Shown: positions 43,001-63,089 of the stretch, piece by piece | Layout of the letters: each line of letters begins with the position of its first letter | Numbering within the stretch: the first letter of the stretch is position 1 | Assembly (NCBI RefSeq): GCF_040807025.1 | Contig: NC_090951.1 | Coordinates: forward strand, 1,860,001-1,924,000 | Direction of reading: 5' to 3' | Length of the DNA: 64,000 nt | DNA from: Struthio camelus | Taxonomy: Eukaryota; Chordata; Aves; Struthioniformes; Struthionidae | Made by a program: the position numbers and the translations under genes | Notes under the pieces: generated by a model | What the model saw: only the letters and a program-made list of their open reading frames with translations | Told to the model about the DNA's origin: nothing | Databases searched by the model: none

Positions 43001-45291
43001 CATGGCTCTCCTGGCCCCGCTGCCCCGCTCAGCATCTCCTGCCCGGCTCAGCAGCTGGCTCAGCATCCCCCGCCCGCCCTGGTGCCCAGCTCCATGTCCA
43101 CCCTGCTGCCTGACTCTGTGTCCTCCTGCCCATGCCAGTGCCCGGCTCCGTGTCCCCTGTCCATGCCAGTGCTCAGCTCCATGTCCCCTGCCCACCCCAG
43201 TGCCCGGCTCTGTGTCCCCCTGCCCGCCCCGGTGCCCGGTGCCAGTGCGGTGCCCCCAGTTGGCCGTCCCACCTGCCCACCCACGTGCCCGTGGAGCAGC
43301 TTGGGGATGTTGGTGTGGGTGTCGTTGAGCAGCGTCAGGTTGGCCTCCGGCAGCCCCAGCCGGTTGTTGAACAGCTTGAGGAGCTGCCAGGGCAGGTCGT
43401 TGTGCCTGGGCAGGGGGGCCAGCGTGGGTAAGGGGGGGGTCCAGCTGCCTGTCCAGCTGGCCCCCCCATCCAGCCATCTGTTTGGCCACCCACCCATCCA
43501 TCTGCCCATCCATCCATCCATCTACCCATCCATCCATCCATCTACCCATCCATCCATCCACCCAATCATCTGTCCATCTGCCCATCCATCCATCCGTCTG
43601 TCCATCCATCCATCGGCCCATCTACCTGCCCCTCTGCCTGTCCAGCCCCCGATCAGTCCGTGCCCCCTGGGAAGGGCCGCCCAAGGGGCATCGACTGGGA
43701 GCAGGGGGCAGGTGGCTCCCTGGGGACGGCCCCGCGTGGGGCCATGTCGCCAGCGAGACCCTCGGTGCGGCCACCCGCGCTGACCCCTCGCCCGCTGCAG
43801 GCCTCCCCGTCTGCACCCCGCCACAGCGTCATGCCCCCCGTGGCGGCGCTGGGGAAGTGCCCGAGGCGCGAGCAGGCTCCCACTCCTCCTCTCCTGCGTC
43901 ACGGCCCACCACGTCCTCCGCTGCGCCTGGCCCACACCGGTACCCAGGGGCTGCCCGTGCCCAGGCGGCGGTGGCACGTGGCCCGCACGCTGGCCCCACG
44001 CCGGCCAGTGCAACCGACCCCTGGGCAGCGGCTCCAGCCCTGCAGGGCCCTGGGTGACCCCCGCGGAGGACCGGAGCCGCAAGGGTGCCGGGAGCATGGG
44101 CTGTGCCGGCGGGCTGGGTGCCGGCACTGCCGGGAACAGCGCCTGTGGGACCTGTCCTGAGGCTGGGGACACCCCTGAGGACATGACCCCCGGGGGCTGG
44201 TTTGCCCTGAGTGTGAACTTCCCCAGCCGGGCTCAGCTGCAGGGGCTGCTCGCTCCCCTGGGACAGCCTGGCCCCAGGCTTCCCAGCACCCTGCCCTGCG
44301 CGCGGCCTGGGGTGCAAGGAGCGGGGATCCCCCCCGGCATCGCCGGCAGTGCACGGCTCCAGGGTGCACGGCATGGGGATTGCCCCTGCCTTCCAGCATC
44401 GCTGGCAGTGCACGGCCCTGGGATCCCCCCCGGCATCGCCGGCAGTGCACGGCCCTGGGATCCCCCCCGGCATCGCCGGCAGTGCACGGCTCCAGGGTGC
44501 ACGGCGTGGGGATTGCCCCTGCCTCCCGGCATCGCCGGCAGTGCACGGTCCTGGGATCCCCCCCGGCATTGCCAGCAGTGCACGGCCCTGGGATCCCCCC
44601 CGGCATCGCCGGCAGTGCACGGCCCTGGGATCCCCCCCGGCATTGCCAGCAGTGCACGGCCCTGGGATCCCCCCCGGCATCGCCGGCAGTGCACGGCCCT
44701 GGGATCCCCCCCGGCATCGCTGGCAGTGCACGGCCCTGGGATCCCCCCCGGCATCGCCGGCAGTGCACGGCTCCAGGGTGCACGGCGTGGGGATTGCCCC
44801 TGCCTCCCGGCATCGCCGGCAGTGCACGGCTCCGGGATCCCCCCCGGCATCGCCGGCAGTGCACGGCTCCAGGATCCCCCCCGGCATCTTCGGTGACGCG
44901 CGGCCCCGGGGTGCGCAGCTTGGGGATCCCCCGGCCCTCTGGGACTTTCAGGCCCGGGGGGGTTTCTCGGGGAACTGAGAGCGCTGCCGGGAGGCCGAGC
45001 CGAGCAGAGTCCCCAGCCGGCGCGCCAGGGGCCGCGACAACCTTTGGAGCCGTCGGCAGGGCACGGAGGGGCCGCGGCACGTGGCCCGCGCCCTGCGGGG
45101 GCCAGGGGAGGAGCGCGGGGGGAATACCCGGCGGGGCGGCCGTGCGGTGGGGGCCGTGGCGCCGGCCGCCGGGGCCGCACTCACCCGTCGATCACCGGCG
45201 TGGTCCCCATGATGCGCTCGGCCTCCTGGCGGTGCGGCTGGCCCCGGCACGGCAGGAGCAGGCACAGCACCAGGACGCTCCCGCGCAGCAT
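40100..45291 (-). CDS. DPEP1: DPEP1, GPI-anchored membrane dipeptidase
   Basis: A zinc metallodipeptidase of the cell surface (kidney and gut brush border in mammals) that cleaves cysteinyl-glycine, leukotriene D4 and other dipeptides. Ten coding exons: 45185-45291, 43273-43405, 42748-42880, 42491-42641, 41942-42011, 41539-41715, 41374-41458, 41218-41293, 40962-41097, 40100-40267. They give 411 aa, the human length. The hydrophobic signal peptide is [14 protein letters not shown]. Zinc ligands are all present: H37 and D39 ([11 protein letters not shown]), E142 ([13 protein letters not shown]), H215 (DLAHVSV), H236 (IFSHSSAY). The tail [16 protein letters not shown] is a GPI-attachment signal. 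DPEP1 is preferred over DPEP2/3 by similarity and by its neighbours. Introns 1, 2, 4 and 9 are largely tandem repeats. Divergent with SULT5A1. Confidence 0.96.
40490..40920. repeat. degenerate minisatellite in DPEP1 intron 9
   Basis: Words such as cctgtgtccccgc, ccctgtgcgtccctgtg and ccccctgcacccctgtg repeat with an irregular 15-35 bp step through most of the intron. Confidence 0.85.
42060..42475. repeat. minisatellite in DPEP1 intron 4
   Basis: About 16 copies of a 24-28 bp unit, ccctgtccccatcccagctg plus catcc. It is C-rich on the + strand, G-rich in the DPEP1 transcript. Confidence 0.9.
43090..43240. repeat. short minisatellite in DPEP1 intron 2
   Basis: About five copies of a 30-35 bp unit with ccagtgcccggctctgtgtc and ccctgcccaccc. 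Confidence 0.8.
43484..43625. repeat. (CCAT)n-derived repeat in DPEP1 intron 1
   Basis: An imperfect tetranucleotide tract, catccatccatctaccc and variants, 140 bp long and 80 bp from exon 2. Confidence 0.9.
44320..44890. repeat. 37-bp minisatellite in DPEP1 intron 1
   Basis: About 15 highly similar copies of a 37-bp unit made of ctgggatcccccc, ggcatcgccggcag and tgcacggc. A longer variant with ggtgcacggcgtggggattg recurs near 44350, 44490 and 44775, suggesting block duplication. Confidence 0.95.
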
Positions 45292-46060
45292 CTCGGCCCG
45301 GCGCGGCGGGACCCGGCGGGCGCTGGCCGGGGCGACCTGCCGCCGCCGCCGCCAGCCCTCCGGAGCGCCTGCCCCGGGAGCGTCTTCCCGGCCTCATCGT
45401 CCTCCCCCTCCCCTGGTGAATAAATAACCACCAGCCAGCGCCATAAACCTGGCCCCGCGCCCCGGCAGCGCCCGGGCACGGCGCCGGCGCCTCCTCCCAG
45501 CGGCTCCCCGCGCCCGCCGGGGCCTGGCGCCCCTGGGTGGCACCCGCCAGCCCCCGCGCCCGGCCGCGGCCGTGCGGGCTGCCCGGCTGCTGGCGTGCCG
45601 CCCCGGCGCCCAGGCGTGCCCAGCGGCGGGGAAAGCGTCTGCGGCGCCGGCCCCAGCCCGGAGGAGCGATCCGGCGGCTCGGCCCCGAGGGCTGGGGCCG
45701 CCCGCGCGGCAGCCGGGGCCCGGCACGAGGCCGGGATGCTGCACCGGGCTGCGGTGCCGTCCCCCGTTCCCCCCCCCCCAACCACCCTGCCCCGTCCGCA
45801 GCCGCCGTCCCCCTCGCGCGGCAGTGGGGAAACTGAGGCACGTGGCTCGGCCCACGCCGCCGCCAGCAGCGCGGTGGCGGGACGAGGCGGTGGCCGCCCC
45901 GGCCTCGGCCCCGCGGCCGCCTGCCCTGCCGGGGCCCCCGGCCTGGCCTCCGGCGAGGAATGTGCCTGGGGGGGGCCGCGGCCTCCCGCCCCGCAGCCAG
46001 CTTCCTCTTTTGCAGCTATTTTAAGCCGGCTTCAGCATCCGTCTGCCAGGCGGTGGGGAC
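45292..46060. promoter_or_regulatory. divergent DPEP1/SULT5A1 promoter region
   Basis: 769 bp between the start codons. On the DPEP1 side an AT-rich ggttatttattcacc (minus strand, around 45418-45430), 125-135 bp above the start codon, could serve as a TATA-like or homeobox (CDX/HNF1-like) site. On the SULT5A1 side tattttaa lies at 46017-46024, directly after tcttttgcag, which could instead be the acceptor of a non-coding first exon. Neither reading is proven. Confidence 0.45.
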
Positions 46061-49000
46061 ATGGACCGGATGGAGGTGACAGAGACCTTCGCCGGCATCT
46101 CCCTGCCCGGCCACCTCCACACCAAGGAGTCCCTGCACTTCGCCGCCACCTTCCCCTTCCGTGACAGTGACGTGGTCATCGCCACCTACCCCAAGTCAGG
46201 TGAGAGCCGGCGGCGGGGCCGGGGCCGGAGGGGCTGGGGACAGGGAGGAGGCGGGCGGGCGGGCAGGGGGGACCCCGGGCCGGGGGAGGCAGGCAGGCTC
46301 GGCCGCGCGGCCCCGGGCATGGCCGCGGCGGGACGTGGCAGAGGGCCCCCTGCCAGCCCCTCGGCAGGCGCAGGCGCCTCCCGCCCCGCGGAGCCCCACG
46401 GCCGTCGTCCCCCCGGCGCAGCCCCCGCGGCCGGCGAGACCCCCGGCCCCCCGACAAGCACCGAGCAACCCACCAGCCCCGGCCAGCTGCCTCCAAACCC
46501 TCCCCTGCTCCATCCCGGCCCCAGCTCCATCCTGTCCCCAGCCCCGTCCTGTCCCCAGCCCCGTCCTGTCCCCTGCTCTGTCCCGGCCCCAGCTCCATCT
46601 TGTCCCCAGCCCTGTCCTGTCCCCAGTCCTGTCCTGGCCCCAGCCCCAGCCCCAGCCCTGTCCTGTCCCCAGCCCCGTCCTGTCCCCAGCCCCATCCCCA
46701 GCTCCAGCCCCAGCCCCATCCTGTCCCCAGCCCCGTCCTGTCCCCTGCTCCGTCCCGGCCCCATCTCCATCCTGTCCCCAGCCCTGTCCTGTCCCCAGTC
46801 CTGTCCTGTCCCCAGCCCCAGCCCCAGCTCCAGCCCCAGCTCCAGCCCCAGCCCCGTCCTGTCCCCAGCCCCGTCCTGTCCCCTGCTCCAGCCCCAGCCC
46901 CGTCCTGTCCCCAGCTCCATCCTGTCCCCAGTCCTGTCCTGTCCCCAGCCCCAGCCCCAGCTCCAGCCCCAGCTCCAGCCCCGTCCTGTCCCCAGCTCCA
47001 TCCTGTCCCCAGCCCTGTCCTGTCCCCAGCCCCAGCCCCAGCTCCAGCCCCAGCTCCAGCCCCAGCCCCATCCTGTCCCCAGCCCCGTCCTGTCCCCAGC
47101 CCCAGCCCCAGCCCCAGCCCCAGCTCCAGCCCCAGCCCCAGCTCCAGCCCCAGCTCCATCCTATCCCCAGCCCTGTCCCCAGCCCTGTCCTGTCCCCAGT
47201 CCTGGCCCCATCCTGTCCCCAGCCCTGTCCTGTCCCCAGCTCTGTCCTGTCCCCAGTCCTGTCCTGTCCCCTGCTCCGTCCCGGCCCCAGCCCCGTACCC
47301 AGCTCCAGCCCCAGCCCTGTCCTGTCCCCAGCCCTGTCCTGTCCCCAGCCCCAGCCCCAGCTCCAGCCCCAGCTCCAGCCCCAGCCCCATCCTGTCCCCA
47401 GCCCTGTCCTGTCCCCAGTCCTGTCCTGACCCCAGCCCCAGCCCCAGCTCCAGCCCCAGCTCCATCCTGTCCCCAGCCCCAGCCCCAGCTCCAGCCCCAG
47501 CTCCAGCCCCAGCCCCATCCTGTCCCCAGTCCTGTCCTGTCCCCAGCCCCAGCCCCAGCTCCATCCTGTCCCCAGCCCTGGCCCCAGCTCCAGCCACAGC
47601 CTTGTCCTATCCCCAGCCCTGTCCCCAGCCCCATCCTGTCCCCAGTCCTGGCCCCATCCTGTCCCCAGCCCCATCCTGTCCCCAGCCCTGTCCTGTCCCC
47701 AGTCCTGTCCTGTCCCCTGCTCCGTCCCGGCCCCAGCCCCAGCTCCAGCCCCATCCCTGTCCTGTCCCCAGCCCCAGCCCCAGCCCCATCCTGTCCCCAG
47801 CCCTGTCCTGTCCCCAGCCCCAGCCCCAGCTCCAGCCCCAGCCCCATCCTGTCCCCAGCCCCGTCCTGTCCCCAGCCCTGTCCTGTCCCCAGCTCCATCC
47901 TGTCCCCTGCCCCAGCCCCAGCCCCGGCCCCAGCCCCATCCTATCCCCATCCCTGTCCTGTCCCCAGCCGGACGCTGCAGACCCAGGTGGAGGCTGCCCC
48001 ACTGTAACTGGCTGGGGGACTCAGTGGGGCAAGGCTGAGCTGCCTGCCCCAAACAGTGCCGTGCCACGCTGTGCTGTGCTGTGCTGTGCCATGCCATGCT
48101 GTGCCGTGCTATGCTGTACTGTGCCGTGCTGTGCCGTGCCATGCCATACTGTGCCATGCCATGCTGTGCTGTGCCATGCCATGCTGTGCCGTGTCATGCC
48201 ATACTGTGCCATGCCATGCTGTGCTGTGCCATGCCAGGCCGTGCCATACTGTGCTGTGCCATGCCATACTGTGCCATGCTGTGGCACGGTTGTGCCATGC
48301 CATGCCATGCTCTGCTGTGCAATGCACGGCTGCTGTGCCACCCGTGCCACGCTGTGACAGCCGTGCTGTGCCCTGCGTGGCGGTGGGGGGGCTGCCCTGA
48401 CGCCCGCCTCTCCCAGGCACCACGTGGATGCAGGAGATCCTGACCCTGCTGTACAGCAACGGGGACGTGCTGCCGGCCAGGACCATCCCCAACTGGGTGC
48501 GGGCGCCCTGGCTGGAGCAGATCTACTTCAAGGACACGCTGCAGGACACGGCCGGGCACCGGCTCATCACCAGCCACCTGCCCGCCCGCGTCCTGGCCCC
48601 AGCGCTCCAGCAGAGCAAAGCCAAGGTGATGGGGGATCCCGCGCCCATGGGGCTTTCCCCGGCCGGGGTGATTAGCTGGGGCTTTCTGAGTTCCCGCGGC
48701 CGGGCAGGGTGGAGCGATGGGTGCTGAGCCAGAAATCCCCTTGCCGTGGCCGCGCGGTGCCGGGAGCCGTGCCGCGAGGGGAGCCGGGGCGATGCCGGGG
48801 CGGCGCGGCGCCCGCTGACGCCCGCCGGCGCTCGCCAGGTCATCTACGTGAGCAGGAACCCCAAGGACGTGGCCGTCTCCTTCTACCACTTCCACCGGCT
48901 GGCCAAGTTCCTGCCGGACCCCGGCTCCTTCGACGCCTTCCTGGTGCAGTTCCTCGAGGGCAGGGGTAAGGGCCGGGGCCGCGGGGACGGCCGCGGGGAC

Positions 49001-49632
49001 CGCGGTGGCCCCGGGTGCCCCGTGACCCCGTGCATCCCCCTCCCACCCCCCCGCAGTGCAGTACGGCTCCTGGTTCGACCACGTCAAGGGCTGGTTGGGC
49101 CAGCGCCAGGCCCTGGACATCATCTACATCACCTACGAGGAGCTGCACCAGGTGAGCCCCCGCCTCGGTTCCCCCCACCCCGGCCGGCTGCCCGGGGCCG
49201 GGGGCAGCCCGGCTCACCCGGCCCCTTGGCCCAGGACCTGCGGGGCGCCGCGGAGCGGCTCGGCGCCTTCCTGGGCTGCCCGCCGGCGCCCGAGACGCTG
49301 GGCAGCCTGGAGCAGCACTGCAGCTTCGCCGCCATGCGGGACAACGCCATGGCCAACTACAGCCTCATCCCCTGCGAGATCATGGACCACAGCCAGGGCT
49401 GCTTCATGAGGAAAGGTGAGGGGCCGGGCTGGGGGGAGGCGGGGGGGTGTCGTGGGGCCGGGGGAACCGGCCGCCCCGGGCCGGCACCGGCTGCAGCCCG
49501 CTCTGCCCTCCCGCAGGCGTCGTGGGCGACTGGCGCGACCACTTCTCCCCGCAGCAGAGCGCCCGCTTCGACCGCGTCTACCAGCAGGAGATGGGCGACG
49601 CGGGGCTCGGCGCGCCCTGGCCCGTGGCCTGA
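46061..49632 (+). CDS. SULT5A1: cytosolic sulfotransferase, probable SULT5A1
   Basis: It should transfer sulfate from PAPS to a hydroxyl or amine of a small molecule in the cytosol; the substrate is unknown. Six coding exons: 46061-46199, 48417-48625, 48839-48965, 49057-49151, 49235-49415, 49517-49632. They give 288 aa, a normal SULT length. The PAPS loop YPKSGTTW is at 43-50, catalytic H100 in ITSHLP, the 3'-phosphate site [10 protein letters not shown] at 121-130, [11 protein letters not shown], and the C-terminal MRKGVVGDW with R249, K250 and G251. [22 protein letters not shown]-type sequence looks closer to SULT2/3/5 than to SULT1. As I recall, mouse Sult5a1 lies between Cpne7 and Dpep1, which is the basis for the symbol; SULT2B1-like is the alternative name. 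Intron 1 is almost all repeat. Confidence 0.9.
46500..47965. repeat. 1.4-kb C-rich minisatellite in SULT5A1 intron 1
   Basis: Hundreds of bases composed of two words, cagccc (or cagctc) and cctgtcccc, arranged in irregular 20-45 bp units such as ccagccctgtcctgtcccc. It opens frames above 580 codons on both strands that are not coding. Confidence 0.95.
48056..48345. repeat. short-period repeat in SULT5A1 intron 1
   Basis: About 290 bp of five-base-like steps (gtgcc, atgct, gtgct) giving gtgccatgccatgctgtgc. It is a different array from the one at 46500-47965 and ends about 70 bp before exon 2. Confidence 0.9.
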
Positions 49633-50330
49633 GGGGCTCAGGCGCCGGGGCCGGGGCTGGCACGCCACCCGAGCCCCCCCGGAAGGCGTGCATCCTCGGG
49701 CCGGGCTGCGGGGGCCGGCGGCGAGCGCCCGCGCTGCACCCTAAGCCGCCCGGGCAGGGGACCGCGGCAGGGAGGTTTCCGGCTTGGCGTTGCAGCCGTG
49801 CCGCGGCCCTTCCTTCCCCTTGGCCGGCCCGGGGCCCCCCCGGCCCCGTCGCCCACGGGCAGGAAAGCACAGCCCGCTTGGGAGAAAAAAACAAATACAT
49901 ATTTATTGCCGTTTATAGCCCAGCGGCGCGTTTCCGTGGGCCGCGCCAGGAAGCGCCCCGGCGTTATCGGGGCTCCATCAGGGCAGGGGCGAATCTTCCG
50001 GGAACGTTATCCGCGGGCCGCGGGGCAACGGCTGGGTGGGCGGCAGCGGGGGCCGCGGCACCCTGCCCGCCCCGCGCTCCGCGCCGGCCGCTGGGAACGG
50101 CGTCCGCGGCCCGGAGCCGTCCGCTGCAGCAGGGCCCACGGACCCCTGCAGCCCCCCGGCTCCTCCAGTGCCCCCCTGCCCCTAAGGCACCAGCCCCCAG
50201 TGCCCCCTTGCCCCCCCCCCATAGCCCTCCTGCCCCCAAAGCCCCCCTGCTCGGCCCCCAGCGCCCCTCGCAGCCCTCTCCCAATGCCTCCCCTGCCCCA
50301 GCACACCCTCTGCGGCCCCCACTGATGCTC
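49633..50330. other. SULT5A1 3' flank
   Basis: No AATAAA occurs on the + strand here; the variant AATACA at 49894-49899, 262 nt after the stop, is the best SULT5A1 signal. Three bases on, 49902-49907 reads AATAAA on the minus strand, with no minus-strand gene known to need it. The rest is GC-rich unique sequence. Confidence 0.45.
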
Positions 50331-50334
50331 CGGG

Positions 50335-51095
50335 GGCAGCTGTGATACCCCGTGGGGGTCTGTGACACCCCGTGGGGGACTGTGACACCCTGTGGGGGAC
50401 TGTGACACCCTGTGGGGGTCTGTGATACCCTGTAGAGGGGTCTGTGATGCCCCATGGCGGGGGGGGGGGTCCGTGGTACCCCCATGGGGGTCTGTGATAC
50501 CCTGTGGGTGACCATTATTCCCCATGAGGGTCCATGATACCCTGTGGGGGTCTGTGATACCCCATGGGGGGGGTCTGTGATGCCCGTGGAGGTCTGTGAT
50601 ACCCTGTGGGGGTCAGTGACACCCTGTGGGGGGGGTCTGTGATACCCCATGGGGGTATGTGATACCCTGTGGCGGTCCGTGATACCCTGTGGGGGTCCGT
50701 AACACCCTGTGGGGGGGTCCGTGATGCCCCGTGGAGGTCCATGTCACCCTGTGGGGGTCCATGATACCCTGTGGGGGTCTGTGATACCCCATGGGGGGGG
50801 GTCTATGATACCCTGTGGGGGACTGTGACACCCCGTGGGGGGCTGTGACACCCTGTGGGGGTTTGTGATACCCCATGGGGGGGGGTCTATGATACCCCAT
50901 GGGGGGGGGGGTCCATGATACCCCGTGGGGGGTCTGTGATACTCTGTGCATGGCCATTATCCCCCCTGGGGGGGGTCCGTGATGCCCCGTGGGGGTCTGT
51001 GGCACCCCATGGGTGCCCGCAGTACCCCGCAGGGTGCTGTGATGCCCCGTGGGGGACCGTGGTACCCCGTGGGGGTCTGCGCTAGCCCCTGGGCA
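50335..51095. repeat. intergenic ~20-bp minisatellite
   Basis: More than 30 copies of a 19-24 bp unit, gtctgtgataccccgtgggg, with variable G-run length (4-10 G). It lies between SULT5A1 and CPNE7. Confidence 0.95.
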
Positions 51096-51639
51096 GCCGT
51101 GACCCCCCGACAAGCCCCGGCCGGGCACGCCGACGCCAGCGGGGAGCCGCGGGGCAGGACCCCACCGCCGCCGTGCTGCCAAAGAACCCGGCCGCCCGCC
51201 GCGCGGCCTTAACCCCGGCGTGAGAGCGGCGCCGCGGCGGGGGGGCCGGCCTCGGCGCGGGGCCCGCGCGGGACCCCCGCCACCGCAGGCGCTGGCGACG
51301 TTTCTATGGCGACGTCTATTATCCTTCTTCAGAGGGAGATGAATCAGGAGCTATAAATACGCGGCTTGAGCGGGGCGCCGCGGGCTCTCGGGAAGGCGGT
51401 CGGTGGGGCTGGCGCAGGGCAGCCCGCAGCCCGGCACGCGGCTCCTGCTGGGACGGGCCCCCGCGCCGCCAGCACCCCGGCTCCCAGCTCGGCGGCGACC
51501 CCGCCATCGTGGCCTCGGGCACATCGCACCCGGGGCGGGGGGCGTCACCTCGCCCCGAGCTGCCCCGGGCACGGGACGGTCCCTGCAGTGCGCTGGGCAA
51601 AGGGCAATGCGCTCACGCTCGGGTAGGCAGGAGATGGCA

Positions 51640-52460
51640 CAGTGTGCGGTGCATGGCACACGGTGCACAGCACAGGGCACAGGGCACGCAGTGAATGCAC
51701 CTGGCACGTGGCACATGGTGCACGGCACGGGGCATGCCGTGAATGCACGTGGCGCACGGTGCACAGCACAGGGCACACAGCGAGTGTGCGTGGCACATGG
51801 TGCACACTACAGGGCATGCAGTGAATGCATGTGGCACACGGTGCATGGTGCATGGCACAGGGCACACAGTGAATGCCCACAGCAGGCGGCACACGGTGAA
51901 TGCACAGGGCACAGCACCCAGCACAGGGCACGCAGCACTGTGCATGGCGCACTGCATGGGGCAGGCAGCACAGCACCCGGCACAGGGCATGTGGCGCACG
52001 GCATGCAGCACAGCTCATGGCACAGCACATGGCACACAGCAAACGGCGCAGGACTTGGCACAGCACATGGCATAGCGCGCGGCACAGCACAGGATGCGGC
52101 ACGCTGCACGGCACGCAGCACACGGCACCGCACACACACTGCACAGCACACGGCACAGGATGCGGCACGCTGCACGGCACGCAGCACACGGCACCGCACA
52201 CACACTGCACAGCACACGGCACAGGATGTGGCACGCTGCACGGCACGCAGCACACGCACGACACAGTGCATGCACACAGCACAGGACGCAGCACACTGCA
52301 TGCTGCACAGCATGCAACACACGGCACAGTGCACACGCAGCACAGCACACGGCACAGTGCATGCACACGGCAGAGGATGCAGCACACGGCACAGCACGCG
52401 GCACACCGCACGGCACCGCGGACGGCATGCAGGACACGGCACCGCGCACGGCACGTGCCG
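51640..52460. repeat. intergenic CA/GC-rich short-period repeat
   Basis: A degenerate array based on 7-12 bp words (gcacacg, gcacagg, ggcacatggtgc). The left half has 55-65 bp blocks containing gtgaatgcacgtggc; the right half contains near-exact 65-bp duplications around 52080-52260. Confidence 0.9.
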
Positions 52461-52554
52461 CGTGGCACCCGGCTCGGGCAGCGCGCTGCGCAGAGGCAGG
52501 AGCAAAGGGCCGTCCGCAGCCCTGCGGTCCCTCTGCTGCCGGCCTGGATTGGCA

Positions 52555-52690
52555 GGGCGGGCAGGATGTGCACGGCGGGCAGGACGGGCAGGATGCACAG
52601 GATGGACAGGATGCACAGGACGGGCAGGATGCACAGGATGGACAGGATGCACAGGATGGACAGGATGCACAGGATGCACAGGGCGGGCAG
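52555..52690. repeat. 10-bp repeat, caggatgcac/caggatggac
   Basis: About 13 units of ten bases (caggatgcac, aggatggaca, aggacgggca), separate from the array to its left. Confidence 0.9.
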
Positions 52691-52941
52691 GGTGGCCGCG
52701 CTCGCCGCCGCGCAGCTGGGCAGCGCCGAAGCAACTCTGCAGCTGTGGCTGCTCGGGAGCGTAGCGGCTACGGGCGCTGCCGCGTTGTGTTCAAAGGCTG
52801 CCTGCTTTCAAGTGACTAATCCGAGCTAAATATACCCGGCGGCGGGCCCGGCCTGCCCGGAGGCTGCTGGGGCGCCGGGAAGGCGGCGCGCGGGCCCTCG
52901 GCGCCGACAGAGCAGGCGGCACGGCGCCCGGGGCACGATGC

Positions 52942-52947
52942 TTTATT
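52942..52947 (-). promoter_or_regulatory. CPNE7: CPNE7 polyadenylation signal
   Basis: TTTATT on the + strand, AATAAA on the minus strand, 361 nt after the CPNE7 stop. Confidence 0.85.
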
Positions 52948-53307
52948 GGCGGCGCGCGGGGGGCGGAGGGGGTCATGCAGCCTCCAAGCGACGTCACAGC
53001 GACAGAGCACGGGCAAGCACGGGGAGCGGGACGGGGGGCACGGCCGGCGGGGCCGGGGCGGCGGGGCGGGAGCAGCATGCCCCCCGCCTAAGGGGGCCGG
53101 CCGCCGGCCGTCCAGCTCCGGGAAGGCAGCGGGGTGAGCTGGGGGCTGCTGAGGGGCCGGGCACGGCACTGATCCCCCAGGGTCGGCTCCCCGCCGGGAT
53201 GCGCCAGCCCCGCTGCCCGAGCCCGCTCGCGCTCGTTGCACGGATGGCTCCCGGCGGCGGCGCTCGGGGGGTTCGGGCGGGCGCAGTGGTGCGGGGGCCG
53301 TGGGGTC

Positions 53308-63080
<9,773 letters not shown>

Positions 63081-63089
63081 CCGCGCCCC

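Noticed and set aside
44320-44890. Regular spacing that looks at first like a CRISPR array
   Set aside because: There are no unique spacers; the whole 37-bp unit repeats, and the locus is an intron of a vertebrate gene.
46017-46024. TATA box for SULT5A1
   Set aside because: It lies only 37 bp above the start codon and immediately after a good splice acceptor, so it may simply be 5' UTR; kept only as an alternative.
46196-48157. Frames of 585-653 codons on both strands with Pro/Ser or Gly/Asp repeats
   Set aside because: They are translations of the SULT5A1 intron 1 minisatellite; no start context, splice signals or domain supports a gene.
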